Positions 25,747 to 34,988 are shown, counted from the stretch's first letter. The stretch: 64,000 nt of DNA from Microbacterium sufflavum (GCF_023101165.1 NZ_CP078076.1:1860001-1924000), one strand, 5' to 3'. The notes: generated by a model from the letters alone, not told the origin. Translations and numbers: made by a program.

Positions 25747-26873
25747 CCGGACGCGTGCACATGTCGTCGCCGGATGTCGGCGAGGCGGAGGAGCAGGCGG
25801 TCGTGGCCGCGATGCGATCCGGGTGGATCGCCCCTCTCGGCCCCGATGTCGACGCCTTCGAGGCCGAGCTGGCCGAACGGGTGGGTGTCGCGCACGGCGT
25901 CGCTCTGAGCTCGGGGACGGCGGCGCTGCACCTGGCACTGCTGGGACTCGGCGTGCAGGCACGCGACGTCGTCGTCACGTCGACCATGACGTTCGCCGCG
26001 ACCACCAACGCGATCGTGTACACCGGCGCCGAGCCCTACTTCGTCGACGCCGACCGCGCCACCGGCAACATGAATCCTGCCCTGCTGCGGGAGGCCCTGC
26101 AGAGGCTGCACGCGGCGGGCGAGCGGGTCGCGGCGATCGTGCCGGTCGACCTGCTCGGCAAGGCCGTCGACTACACCGCGATCCTGGCCGTCGCCGACGA
26201 GTACGGGGTGCCGGTGATCGCCGACGCGGCCGAGTCGCTCGGCGCCACCCATGCCGGCCGCGCGGCCGGCAGCTTCGGTCGGGCGTCGATCGTGTCGTTC
26301 AACGGCAACAAGATCATGACCACGTCGGGTGGCGGCATGCTGCTCACCGACGATGCCGAGCTCGCCGGGCGCACCAGGTACCTGGCCACGCAGGCCCGCC
26401 AGCCGGTGGTGCACTACGAGCACGTCCACATCGGCTACAACTACCGCATGAGCAACCTGCTGGCCGCGCTCGGCCGGGCCCAGCTGCGTCGTCTCGACGA
26501 GATGATCGGTCGTCGCCGCGAGATGCGCACCCTCTACACGCAGCTGTTCGCCGATGTGGACGGCGTGGAGGTCTTCGGAGCCGAGGGCGACGAGCACGAC
26601 AACGTCTGGCTCACCTCGATCCTCGTGGACCCCGCCGTGACCGGGTGGACGCCCGCCGACCTGTCGGCCGCGCTCACCGACCATGACATCGAGAGTCGCC
26701 CGCTGTGGAAGCCCATGCACCTGCAGCCCGTGTTCGCGGGCAGCCGTGGTGTGATCGACGGCGCCTCCGAAGAGCTGTTCACCCGCGGACTCACGCTGCC
26801 CAGTGGGTCGGCGCTCACGGGAGAGCAGCGCGACCGCGTCTTCGGCTCGATCCGCAGCTTCCTCGCCCGATGA
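25743..26873 (+). CDS. DegT/DnrJ/EryC1/StrS aminotransferase (PglE-like)
   Basis: A 376-aa PLP-dependent sugar aminotransferase. GVALSSGTAALHLALLGLGV (about residues 56-75), the cofactor Asp in VIADAAESLGA (near 160), and the PLP Lys in SFNGNKIMTTSGGGM (near 187) are all present. Given its place directly after the dehydratase and before sugar transferase and acetyltransferase genes, the likely step is amination of UDP-4-keto-6-deoxy-GlcNAc to the 4-amino sugar. Starts with ATGA overlap. Confidence 0.9.
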   Translation: MTGRVHMSSPDVGEAEEQAVVAAMRSGWIAPLGPDVDAFEAELAERVGVAHGVALSSGTAALHLALLGLGVQARDVVVTSTMTFAATTNAIVYTGAEPYFVDADRATGNMNPALLREALQRLHAAGERVAAIVPVDLLGKAVDYTAILAVADEYGVPVIADAAESLGATHAGRAAGSFGRASIVSFNGNKIMTTSGGGMLLTDDAELAGRTRYLATQARQPVVHYEHVHIGYNYRMSNLLAALGRAQLRRLDEMIGRRREMRTLYTQLFADVDGVEVFGAEGDEHDNVWLTSILVDPAVTGWTPADLSAALTDHDIESRPLWKPMHLQPVFAGSRGVIDGASEELFTRGLTLPSGSALTGEQRDRVFGSIRSFLAR

Positions 26874-27496
26874 GTGTGCGCGCACGTCCGTACGACGCCG
26901 TCAAGCGCGGGCTGGATGTCGTGGCGTCGGCCGCGGGGTTGGTGCTGCTCGCTCCCGTCATCGCGGTCGTCGCCCTGGTCGTCGCCGTACGCCTCGGCCG
27001 CCCCGTGCTGTTCACGCAGCCGCGGCCGGGTAAGGATGGTCGAGTGTTCACGCTGTACAAGTTCCGCTCCATGCGCGCGGTCGACGAGACCCGTGGCTGG
27101 GTGACCGACGCCGATCGGTTGACGGCGTTCGGCGCCCTCCTGCGTTCCACGAGCCTCGACGAGCTGCCCAGCCTGTGGAACGTGCTCAAGGGCGACATGA
27201 GCGTGGTGGGACCGCGGCCGCTGCTCGTGGAGTATCTGGAGCGGTACACGCCGCAGCAGGCGCGGCGGCACGAGGTGCGGCCCGGCATCACCGGGCTCGC
27301 CCAGGTGAAGGGACGCAACGCCGTCGACTGGGAGCGCCGCTTCGCGTACGACGTCGCCTACGTCGACCGGCGCAGTGTCGGACTCGACCTGCGCATCCTG
27401 GTGGCGACTGTGCGCTCCGTGGCGGTCCGCGAAGGCGTGAGCGCCGAGGGTGAGGCGACGATGTCGCGCTTCGAGGGATCGGACGGCGAGCGATGA
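26870..27496 (+). CDS. Initiating phosphosugar transferase (PglC-like, monotopic)
   Basis: 208 aa. A single N-terminal hydrophobic re-entrant helix (residues 17-42) is followed by the polyprenol-phosphate sugar-1-phosphate transferase domain: FTQPRPGKDGRVFTLYKFRSM, then TSLDELPSLWNVLKGDMSVVGPRP, then RPGITGLAQVKGRN. It would load the first sugar phosphate onto undecaprenyl phosphate, starting each repeat unit. PglC of Campylobacter uses UDP-diNAcBac, in line with the neighbours. Confidence 0.9.
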   Translation: MSVRARPYDAVKRGLDVVASAAGLVLLAPVIAVVALVVAVRLGRPVLFTQPRPGKDGRVFTLYKFRSMRAVDETRGWVTDADRLTAFGALLRSTSLDELPSLWNVLKGDMSVVGPRPLLVEYLERYTPQQARRHEVRPGITGLAQVKGRNAVDWERRFAYDVAYVDRRSVGLDLRILVATVRSVAVREGVSAEGEATMSRFEGSDGER

Positions 27497-28143
27497 CCGG
27501 TGTGGTCGTGATCGGTGCCGGTGGGTTCGGCCGTGAGATCCTCGACGTGCTCCGTGATCAGGGCCGGGTGATCCACGGCGTCGTCGATGACGCGCTCACC
27601 GCGGCCAACGCGCAACGACTGCAGTCCCAGGGCGTCCGTTATCTGGGATCCACGGAGCGCTTCCTCCGTGACCACGAGCCGGCGGGTGTCGAATACCTGA
27701 TCGGGATCGGAGACGGCGCTGTTCGGCAGCGCATCGATCATCGGCTCACCCGAGCGGGTCACGTCGCCGGGCGGGTGTCGCATTCGGCGGCGTCGTGGGG
27801 CTTTGGCGTCGATCTCGGACCGGGCGCCGTCGTCTGCGCCGGCGTGCGTCTCACCACGAACATCTCGACGGGACGCCACGTGCACCTGAACGTGAACGCG
27901 ACGATCGGTCACGATGTGCGGCTGGACGACTACGTGTCGGTGAATCCCGGTGCGGCGGTCTCCGGCTCGGTCGCGATCGGCGAGCGCACCCTCGTCGGCG
28001 CGAACGCCTTCATCCTGCAGGGGATCAGGATCGGCGAAGACAGCATCGTCGGCGCCTCCGCCTCCGTGCTCCGGAAGGTTGCGTCCAGGACGACCGTCGT
28101 CGGCAACCCCGCTCGCGTGCTCGCCCGCAGGGAAGCACCATGA
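27493..28143 (+). CDS. PglD/NeuD-type sugar O/N-acetyltransferase
   Basis: 216 aa. N-terminal Rossmann-like half (VVIGAGGFGREILDVL) binds the nucleotide sugar; the C-terminal half is a left-handed beta helix of hexapeptide repeats (GRHVHLNVNATIGHDVRLDD, later LVGANAFILQGIRIGEDSIV). The conserved catalytic His of PglD is probably in NATIGHD. It completes the UDP-N,N'-diacetylbacillosamine set. Overlaps both neighbours by 4 nt. Confidence 0.88.
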   Translation: MTGVVVIGAGGFGREILDVLRDQGRVIHGVVDDALTAANAQRLQSQGVRYLGSTERFLRDHEPAGVEYLIGIGDGAVRQRIDHRLTRAGHVAGRVSHSAASWGFGVDLGPGAVVCAGVRLTTNISTGRHVHLNVNATIGHDVRLDDYVSVNPGAAVSGSVAIGERTLVGANAFILQGIRIGEDSIVGASASVLRKVASRTTVVGNPARVLARREAP

Positions 28144-29372
28144 CGAGCGAAGGTGCCATGCGGATCCTGGTGGTCACCCAGTACTTCCCGCCGGAGACAG
28201 CACCGATCCCGGCGGACCTCGCCAGAGGGCTCGCCGAACGAGGACACACGGTCCGCGTGCTCACCGGATTCCCGAACTACCCGGCAGGGCGGATCTTCCC
28301 CGGCTATCGGCAGCGGTGGCGGCACAGGGAGAATATCGACGGCGTGGTGGTGCACCGGGTCCCGCTGTTCGCGGACCACTCGCAGAGCGCCGTGAAGCGC
28401 ATGCTGAACTACGCCTCGTTCGCACTGAGCTCCGCGACGGCACGCCGGCTGTCGCGCGGCGCGGACGTGATCTACGTCTACGCCACGCAGATGACGGCGG
28501 GCTTCGGACCGTGGCTCTGGCGGGTGACGGGCGGTCGCCCGTACGTGCTGCATGTGCAGGATCTGTGGCCCGACTCGATCATCGGCTCGTCCATGATGGC
28601 GGGCGGCCCGAAGGAGCGTGTCGTCTCGGGCGCTCTGGGTCCCTGGCTGCGGAGCGCCTACCGCCGGGCGGGCGCGGTGATCGGCATCGCGCCGACGATG
28701 GTCTCCACCCTCGTGTCCCGCGGTGTGCCGGCGGAGCGTGCTCACCTCGTCTACAACTGGGCGGATGCCGGGGCACCGGTCCCTTCCGTGCTGCCCGCCG
28801 CCGAAGAGCCGCGTGCCGAGGTGCTGTACGCCGGCAATGTCGGTGACATGCAGGACCTCGAGACCGCCGTGCGAGCGGCGCACGCCGCCGCCGACTCCGG
28901 GGTCGCGCTCACCATCGTCGGCGACGGTGTCGCCAAGCCCGAGTTGCAGGCGCTCGCCGCGGAACTCGGAGCGGACAACGTGCGCTTCGGGGATCCCGTG
29001 CCGCGCGAGCGTATGCCGGATCTCTACGCCCGTGCCGACTACGCCCTGGTCTCGCTCAAGGACATACCGGTGTTCCGGGGCACGATCCCCTCCAAGCTGC
29101 AGGCCGTGCTCGCCGCCGGCGTGCCCGTGATCACCACGGTTCAGGGCGACGTGCGCGCGCTCGTCGACGACGCCGAGGTGGGACTCACGGCCGACGCCGA
29201 GAGCGTGGACGGGCTGGCGGACGCGTTCCGGACCGCGGCAGCGCTGCCGCCGAGCGAGCGTGTCGGCATGGCCCGGCGCGGTCGCGAACTGTACGACACC
29301 CGTTTCTCGCGGGAGTCGGGAATCTCCATGATCGAACAGCTGCTGTCGGCGGCTGCGAAGGGAACACGATGA
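28140..29372 (+). CDS. GT4 glycosyltransferase, WbuB/WcaI-like
   Basis: A 410-aa GT-B enzyme. N-terminal VVTQYFPPETAPIPADLARG, the acceptor-side TGFPNYPAGRIFPGYRQRW and the HVQDLWPDS segment match the WbuB/WcaI subgroup. The C-terminal nucleotide-binding half has LYAGNVGDMQDL and the FRGTIPSKLQAVLAAGVPV region with its E-x7-E-like pattern. WbuB homologues transfer L-FucNAc and are coded beside fnlABC, exactly as here, so L-FucNAc transfer is the best guess. Confidence 0.8.
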   Translation: MTSEGAMRILVVTQYFPPETAPIPADLARGLAERGHTVRVLTGFPNYPAGRIFPGYRQRWRHRENIDGVVVHRVPLFADHSQSAVKRMLNYASFALSSATARRLSRGADVIYVYATQMTAGFGPWLWRVTGGRPYVLHVQDLWPDSIIGSSMMAGGPKERVVSGALGPWLRSAYRRAGAVIGIAPTMVSTLVSRGVPAERAHLVYNWADAGAPVPSVLPAAEEPRAEVLYAGNVGDMQDLETAVRAAHAAADSGVALTIVGDGVAKPELQALAAELGADNVRFGDPVPRERMPDLYARADYALVSLKDIPVFRGTIPSKLQAVLAAGVPVITTVQGDVRALVDDAEVGLTADAESVDGLADAFRTAAALPPSERVGMARRGRELYDTRFSRESGISMIEQLLSAAAKGTR

Positions 29373-30421
29373 GCGAGTCCTACGACGGTGCACGGGTACT
29401 GGTCACCGGAGGCACCGGTTCCTTCGGGCACACCGTTGCGCGCAAGCTGCTCGAGCGCGACGTGTCCGAGATCCGCATCTTCAGCAGGGACGAGGCCAAG
29501 CAGGACCTCATGCGTCACGAGATCAAGGACTCGCGGCTGCGATTCTACGTGGGCGACGTGCGCGACTACGACAGCGTCGAGCGGGCGACCCGCGACGTCG
29601 ACTTCATCTTCCACGCGGCCGCGCTGAAGCAGGTCCCGTCGTGTGAGTTCTTCCCGATGGAAGCGGTGCGCACGAACGTGCACGGCAGCGAGAACGTCGT
29701 TCGCGCCGCCGACCGCAACGGGGTCTCGTCGGTGGTGGCCCTCAGCACCGACAAGGCCGTCTATCCGGTGAACGCCATGGGCATGTCGAAGGCGCTGATG
29801 GAGAAGGTCGCGCAGTCTCACGGCCTCAACAACCCGAACACGGCGACGACGGTGTCGTGCGTGCGGTACGGCAACGTCATGTACTCGCGCGGTTCGGTGA
29901 TCCCGTTGTTCATCCGTCAGATCAAGTCGGGCGGCGACATCACGGTCACCAACCCCGACATGACGCGTTTCATGATGTCGCTCGCGCACTCGGTCGATCT
30001 GGTGGAGTTCGCCTTCCGCAACGCCCATCAGGGGGACCTGTTCGTGCGCAAGGCCAAGGCGACGTCGATCGGCACGCTCGCTCAGGCGGTGCTGAACCTG
30101 TTCCGCTCCGACGCGAAGGTCGAGGTGATCGGCACCCGGCATGCGGAGAAGCTGTCGGAGGCCCTCGCCACCCGCGAGGAGCTGTCGCGGGCCCGCGACA
30201 TGGGCGACTACTTCCGTGTCGTGGCCGACAACCGGGACCTGAACTACAGCGTCTACTTCGAAGAGGGTGACGTGACGCAGAGCCGCTTCGAGGACTATGA
30301 CTCGCACACCGTGGATCAGATGGCGGTCAGCGAGGTAGAGGAGCTGCTGCTCACCCTGCCCGAGGTCCGCGCCGAGCTGCGCGCTGCCGGGCTGCCGGAG
30401 TCCCGCACGGAGCAGGCATGA
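29369..30421 (+). CDS. UDP-GlcNAc 4,6-dehydratase/5-epimerase (FnlA/CapE type)
   Basis: 350 aa. Rossmann motif TGGTGSFGHTV; the family replacement of Tyr by Met is visible in YPVNAMGMSKALMEK (about residues 131-145). Ends with the C-terminal domain typical of WbjB/CapE (IGTRHAEKLSEALATREE). First step from UDP-GlcNAc toward UDP-L-FucNAc. Coupled by ATGA overlaps to the genes on both sides. Confidence 0.9.
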   Translation: MSESYDGARVLVTGGTGSFGHTVARKLLERDVSEIRIFSRDEAKQDLMRHEIKDSRLRFYVGDVRDYDSVERATRDVDFIFHAAALKQVPSCEFFPMEAVRTNVHGSENVVRAADRNGVSSVVALSTDKAVYPVNAMGMSKALMEKVAQSHGLNNPNTATTVSCVRYGNVMYSRGSVIPLFIRQIKSGGDITVTNPDMTRFMMSLAHSVDLVEFAFRNAHQGDLFVRKAKATSIGTLAQAVLNLFRSDAKVEVIGTRHAEKLSEALATREELSRARDMGDYFRVVADNRDLNYSVYFEEGDVTQSRFEDYDSHTVDQMAVSEVEELLLTLPEVRAELRAAGLPESRTEQA

Positions 30422-31512
30422 CCCGCGTCGCCGTCACGGGCGCGCGCGGCTTCCTGGGCTGGCACCTCCGGGCCGCTCTGCAGGAGGCGGGGGCGACCGC
30501 GGAGGCCATCGCGCTGGGGGCCGCGTTCGACGCGACCGCCGCGACGGCCGCCGTGGACGGCGCCGACCGCGTGATCCACGTCGCCGGCGTGAATCGCGCG
30601 ACCGACGAGGAGATCGCCGACGGCAACGTCGGATTCGCGGGACAGCTGGCGTCGGCCCTGCGGGCGGCGGGCGATCCCCCACCCGTGGTCGTCTACGCGA
30701 ACTCCATCCAGGCCGGGAACGGCTCGGTCTACGGGGAGGCGAAGGCGCGCGCCGCCGAGATCCTGGCCGGGGCGGCGCGGGACATCGGAGCGGAATTCGT
30801 CGACGTGCACCTCCCGAACCTGTTTGGCGAGCACGGGCGTCCCTTCTACAACGCCGTCACCGCCACGTTCAGCCACCTGATCGCGAACGGGGAGAGTCCC
30901 ACCGTCGAGAACGACAAGGAGCTCACCCTGCTGCACGCGCAGAACGCCGCCGACGTTCTTCTCGGCGCGGTGCCGGTCCCCGTGATGGAGGGGCTGCAAC
31001 GCGTGGAGACGGTATCGGGAGTTCTCGCACGCTTGCAGGGGTATGCGGAACTCTACGGCCGGGGGGAGATCCCGAGCGTGGCCGACGACTTCGATCGCGA
31101 CCTCTTCAACACCTACCGTTCGTACACGTTCCCCACGCAGTCGCCGATCGGCCTGACGAGGCACGCCGATTCTCGTGGATCGTTCTTCGAGATCATCCGC
31201 TCGCACGGCGGTCCCGGCCAATCGTCATTCTCCACGACCGTGCCCGGCGTGACCCGGGGCGATCATTTCCACCGTCGCAAGATCGAGCGCTTCACGGTGC
31301 TGCAGGGGCGGGCCCGCATCTCGCTGCGCCGCCTGTACTCTGAAGAGGTCGTGTCGTTCGACGTGTCCGGCGACGCTCCCGGTGCGGTCGACATGCCGAC
31401 GATGTGGGCGCACAACATCACCAACATCGGCGACGACGTGCTCTACACCTCGTTCTGGACGAACGACATCTTCGACCCTGCCAACCCCGACACGATTGCC
31501 GAGGCAGTGTGA
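30418..31512 (+). CDS. Bifunctional epimerase/reductase (FnlB/CapF type)
   Basis: 364 aa. An N-terminal SDR domain (VTGARGFLGWHLRAAL, about residues 6-21) and a C-terminal cupin domain from about residue 245 (HADSRGSFFEIIRSHGGPGQ; metal-binding GDHFHRRKIERFTVLQGRA). CapF uses the Zn cupin for C3 epimerisation and the SDR for C4 reduction. The SDR catalytic Tyr is likely in NGSVYGEAKARAAE. Second step to UDP-FucNAc. Confidence 0.9.
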   Translation: MTRVAVTGARGFLGWHLRAALQEAGATAEAIALGAAFDATAATAAVDGADRVIHVAGVNRATDEEIADGNVGFAGQLASALRAAGDPPPVVVYANSIQAGNGSVYGEAKARAAEILAGAARDIGAEFVDVHLPNLFGEHGRPFYNAVTATFSHLIANGESPTVENDKELTLLHAQNAADVLLGAVPVPVMEGLQRVETVSGVLARLQGYAELYGRGEIPSVADDFDRDLFNTYRSYTFPTQSPIGLTRHADSRGSFFEIIRSHGGPGQSSFSTTVPGVTRGDHFHRRKIERFTVLQGRARISLRRLYSEEVVSFDVSGDAPGAVDMPTMWAHNITNIGDDVLYTSFWTNDIFDPANPDTIAEAV

Positions 31513-31514
31513 CT

Positions 31515-32642
31515 ATGGCCGACAAGCTCAAGGTGATGACGGTGGTCGGGACCCGCCCCGAGATCATCCGACTCTCCGCCACGATCAAGCTGCTCGACGA
31601 GCACACCGATCAGGTGCTCGTGCACACGGGGCAGAACTACGACTACGAGCTCAACGAGGTCTTCTTCGAAGACCTCGGACTCCGTCGTCCTGACCACTTC
31701 CTCGAGGCCGACACATCATCGCTCGGTGCAGCACTCGGTTCCATCCTCACGAAGACGGAGCAGGTCCTGCGCGCCGAGCAGCCGGATGCGTTCCTCGTGC
31801 TCGGCGACACCAACAGCTGCATCTCGGCGGTCATCGCCAAGCGGCTGAAGGTCCCGGTGTTCCACATGGAGGCCGGAAACCGCTCCTTCGACGAGAACGT
31901 GCCGGAGGAGACCAACCGCCGCCTGGTCGACCACGTCGCCGACTACAACCTCGTCTACACCGAGCACGCGCGGCGCAACCTGCTCGCGGAGGGGCTGCAT
32001 CCCTCGCGCATCCTGCTGACCGGCTCGCCCATGCGCGAGGTGCTGGCGCAGAACAGGGAGCAGATCGACGCGAGCGACGCGGTGTCGCGTGCGGGCCTCA
32101 CGCCAGGGGAGTACTTCCTCGTGAGCCTGCATCGGGAAGAGAATGTCGACAATCCTGACCGTCTGCGCTCGGCGATCGCGGCGCTGCAGACTCTCCGCGC
32201 CGAGTACGCGCTGCCGATCCTCGTCTCGACCCACCCGCGCACGCGAAAGCGCATCGAGGCGCTCGACGACTCCGCAGCGACGGACGGCATCACCTTCCAT
32301 CCGCCGTTCGGCTTCCACGACTACGTGAAGCTGCAACAGGACGCGAAGCTCGTGCTCTCCGACAGCGGCACGATCAGCGAGGAGTCGAGCGTGCTCGGCT
32401 TCCCGGCGGTGACCGTGCGCGACTTCATCGAGCGGCCGGAGGCCCTCGATGCGGGAGCGATCATCACGACCGGTCTCACGCCGGAGGGCGTCGTCCGCGC
32501 CGTCAGGGCGCGGCTGAGCATTCCCGCCGACCTCGCCTCCCTTCCGGCCGGCTACGAGATCGACAACACGGCCTGGCGCGCCACCGCGTTCCTCCTCTCC
32601 ACGGCATACTCGCACCGCGCGCGGCTGGGGCTGCATGTCTGA
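31515..32642 (+). CDS. UDP-N-acetylglucosamine 2-epimerase family (FnlC/CapG/WecB type)
   Basis: 375 aa, GT-B fold epimerase. Key motifs: VVGTRPEIIRLSATIKLLDE at the start, FHMEAGNRSFDENVPEETNR near residue 116 with the catalytic Asp/Glu pair, VSLHREENVDN near residue 204, LVSTHPRTRKRI and LSDSGTISEESSVLGFPAVT near residue 282. In this cluster it should catalyse the last C2 epimerisation to UDP-L-FucNAc. ATG 31515 preferred; a GTG at 31509 overlapping the previous stop is equally in frame. Confidence 0.9.
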   Translation: MADKLKVMTVVGTRPEIIRLSATIKLLDEHTDQVLVHTGQNYDYELNEVFFEDLGLRRPDHFLEADTSSLGAALGSILTKTEQVLRAEQPDAFLVLGDTNSCISAVIAKRLKVPVFHMEAGNRSFDENVPEETNRRLVDHVADYNLVYTEHARRNLLAEGLHPSRILLTGSPMREVLAQNREQIDASDAVSRAGLTPGEYFLVSLHREENVDNPDRLRSAIAALQTLRAEYALPILVSTHPRTRKRIEALDDSAATDGITFHPPFGFHDYVKLQQDAKLVLSDSGTISEESSVLGFPAVTVRDFIERPEALDAGAIITTGLTPEGVVRAVRARLSIPADLASLPAGYEIDNTAWRATAFLLSTAYSHRARLGLHV

Positions 32643-33912
32643 GAGCGCGCAGCAGAACGCGGAGTCGGATCGAATCGTCCGCACGAGCGCCTGGGAGCTT
32701 TCCGTCCCGCGAACCGTCGGCGACGCCTCCCCGCTCCTCGTCGTGCCGACGGTCCATCCGAGAGGTGACCGTCGCATCATCCGGTGCGCACAGGTGGCAC
32801 TCGATGCGGGCTTTCGCGTGCACTTCGTCTGGCTGGGGGAGGGCACGCCGTCGGCCGACGCCGCCGTCTCCGAGACGGTGCTTCCCTCTCCGCGCAATGC
32901 GCGCGAGCGGATCGGGATGGTGAACGGAGTCGCCCGAGAGGCGGCAGCACGGCTCGCGGATGCCTGGCACATCCACGACTACTACTTCCTGCGGGCGGCG
33001 AAGCGCTGGCAGCGGCACTCGGGAAGGGCCGTGCTGTACGACGTCCACGAGTATTACGCGGACTATTACGCGGGTAAACTCCCGGTGCCTGCGGTGGTGC
33101 AGAGGGGCGTCGCGTGGATGCTGGAGCGGTATCAGGTGCGCTCGGCGAAACGACTGGGAGCAGCGAACGTCGTCACGGAGAAGATGGCCGGGCCGTTCCG
33201 CGAAGCGGGGGTTGCGGTTTCCGTGTCTCCGAACTTTCCGCTGCTGACGCAGTTCGAGTCCCTTCCCTCGCGTCCGTTCGAGGATCGTCGATGGTCCGTG
33301 CTGCACATCGGGACGCTGAGTCGCGGGTACGGGACGGAACTGCTCGTCCGTCTGGCGGCGCGATCCGCGGAGCGCGACCTCCCGTTCACGTTCCACGTGC
33401 TGGCCCGGTATCCGTCGGTCGAGCACCAGGCGGATTTCGAGGGACTGCTCTCCGAGGCATCGAACCCGCCGAACGTCGAGGTGCTCCCGAGCCGTCCTTC
33501 CCACGAGATGCCGGCGCTGCTTTCGAGGATGGGGTTCGGGCTGTCCTTGCTCATGCCGGACGGTCAGAACGAGACGGCCGTGCCGAGCAAGAACTATGAG
33601 CACGTGATGGCGGGACTCGTCAACGTGGTGACGACGCGGAGAGCGCAGAGAGAGTTCTCCCGCGAGCACGCCGTGATGGTGGACGGAGATCCCGAATCGT
33701 GCGACGACATGCTCGATGCGATGCTGCGCTTGGCCGAGGACGCTGAGGCGACGGATGCTGCGCTCCGCGAGAAGGCGGCGGCGGCCAAGGAGACGTTCAC
33801 GTGGGAGCGTGGTGTCGCGCCGGGGCTGGCGGCGCAGCTTCGCGGACTGCTCACCTCGTCGTCCGAGGCTCGCCTCCGAAGCTCTGCTCGCCACCATGGA
33901 CGAAGGCGCTGA
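32635..33912 (+). CDS. GT4-like glycosyltransferase
   Basis: A 425-aa GT-B protein. N-terminal half: PTVHPRGDRRIIRCAQVALD and DAWHIHDYYFLRAAKRW, then LYDVHEYYADYYAG. C-terminal half: VLHIGTLSRGYGTELLVRLA and SKNYEHVMAGLVNVVTT. Sugar and linkage unknown. The 3' end overlaps the convergent glycosyltransferase gene by 62 bp, and its last 20 codons (basic, RSSARHHGRRR) lie in that overlap. The start overlaps the epimerase by 8 nt. Confidence 0.75.
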   Translation: MSESAQQNAESDRIVRTSAWELSVPRTVGDASPLLVVPTVHPRGDRRIIRCAQVALDAGFRVHFVWLGEGTPSADAAVSETVLPSPRNARERIGMVNGVAREAAARLADAWHIHDYYFLRAAKRWQRHSGRAVLYDVHEYYADYYAGKLPVPAVVQRGVAWMLERYQVRSAKRLGAANVVTEKMAGPFREAGVAVSVSPNFPLLTQFESLPSRPFEDRRWSVLHIGTLSRGYGTELLVRLAARSAERDLPFTFHVLARYPSVEHQADFEGLLSEASNPPNVEVLPSRPSHEMPALLSRMGFGLSLLMPDGQNETAVPSKNYEHVMAGLVNVVTTRRAQREFSREHAVMVDGDPESCDDMLDAMLRLAEDAEATDAALREKAAAAKETFTWERGVAPGLAAQLRGLLTSSSEARLRSSARHHGRRR

Positions 33913-34972
33913 GTACGCGAGCCGCTTCTCGTCCGTCGTGCCAGCGCCGCACGTACTCCGGACCGCGCTGTGCCACCCGGATCGCTGAGTCCGGGTCGTC
34001 GAGGATGTCTTCCATCGCGACCCGGAACGTCTGCGGATCGGCGTCGATCATGGGCGGGCGATCTCGGGCGGTCTCCCGGTGGGCGGAGATGTTCGCGACG
34101 ACGACGCGACCGGCCGCCAGCGCCTCGATGCCGGTGACGCCGTAGGTTCCCGTCTGCAGCTGATCGACGACGATGTCCGCCGATCTTATGAGAGCGGCCA
34201 TGTCGCTGCGGCGGACCACGGCAGGGCGGACGAGTTCGATCCTTCCGGCGCGCGCCAGGTCTTCGAGCACGGGAAGGATGTACGCGGAACCCTTCGCATT
34301 GCCGCCGCCCGATCCACGGTGGAGGACGCGCGGGGTGGTGGACTGCATCGCCGGGAATGAGCCTCTCCAGCTCTCCGCGTCGACGCTGATGGGGAGCAGG
34401 GTCGACCCCGGCACATGGGCGAGGAGGTCCGGCGTCGTCACGAACACGGGGACCCCGAGGTCCGCGACCTCGCGTCGGTTGCGCGCCGTGCGCTCCTCCG
34501 TCGTTCGCACCCACTCGGGGTCGGCGTCGAAGAAATAGCTGGCTTCGTCGAGCTCCTTCGCGAGCGCAGGCCCTCGCGCTTCCGACCCGTGGAACACGAC
34601 GCCCAGCCGGCGGTCTCCGTAGAAGCCGGCGGCCACTTCGAAAGCGAACGACGCATGGTGCGGGTCCATGGCGAAGGGCATGTTCCCCTCGTTCAGCACG
34701 TGCGTCACCGGACGCAGGGCGAGGTGGAGTGCGGCCCGCCTCATGGCCAGGGGTGCGAGTCGGTGGTGGGGGAGTGCTCGTCGTGCTCTCGAGGTGACCT
34801 TGGTCTGGGGCCGCAGCAGCCGACTCACGCGACCATCGTGTGCGAAGGATGTCGCGGGGGTGCCGGAGTCCTGCACTGCCCGTGCCCATATGGTCGCCTG
34901 ACTTGCCGCGTTCATCGGACCGATCCCGAGAGACGCCGGTTCCCGCTCAGTGGGCTGGGTCTGTGCGGGCAC
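33851..34972 (-). CDS. Glycosyltransferase, GT-B fold
   Basis: 373 aa, the only minus-strand gene amid the plus-strand sugar genes. VLNEGNMPFAMDPHHASFAFEV and VVFHGSEARGPALAKELDEA lie in the N-terminal acceptor domain; VVDQLQTGTYGVTGIEALAAG (about residues 266-286) is the donor-binding E-x7-type motif. It shares a divergent promoter region with the flippase gene: TAGGCT on the minus strand (34984-34979) lies six bases from the GTG start, so the transcript is predicted leaderless. The 3' end overlaps the convergent GT gene. Confidence 0.75.
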   Translation of the reverse strand: MPAQTQPTEREPASLGIGPMNAASQATIWARAVQDSGTPATSFAHDGRVSRLLRPQTKVTSRARRALPHHRLAPLAMRRAALHLALRPVTHVLNEGNMPFAMDPHHASFAFEVAAGFYGDRRLGVVFHGSEARGPALAKELDEASYFFDADPEWVRTTEERTARNRREVADLGVPVFVTTPDLLAHVPGSTLLPISVDAESWRGSFPAMQSTTPRVLHRGSGGGNAKGSAYILPVLEDLARAGRIELVRPAVVRRSDMAALIRSADIVVDQLQTGTYGVTGIEALAAGRVVVANISAHRETARDRPPMIDADPQTFRVAMEDILDDPDSAIRVAQRGPEYVRRWHDGREAARVLSAFVHGGEQSFGGEPRTTR

Positions 34973-34978
34973 GCGCCT

Positions 34979-34988
34979 AGCCTATTAT
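34979..34988. promoter_or_regulatory. Overlapping divergent -10 boxes
   Basis: TAGGCT on the minus strand (34984-34979) serves the glycosyltransferase; TATTAT on the plus strand (34983-34988) serves the flippase. They share two base pairs, so the two promoters should exclude each other. Confidence 0.4.
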
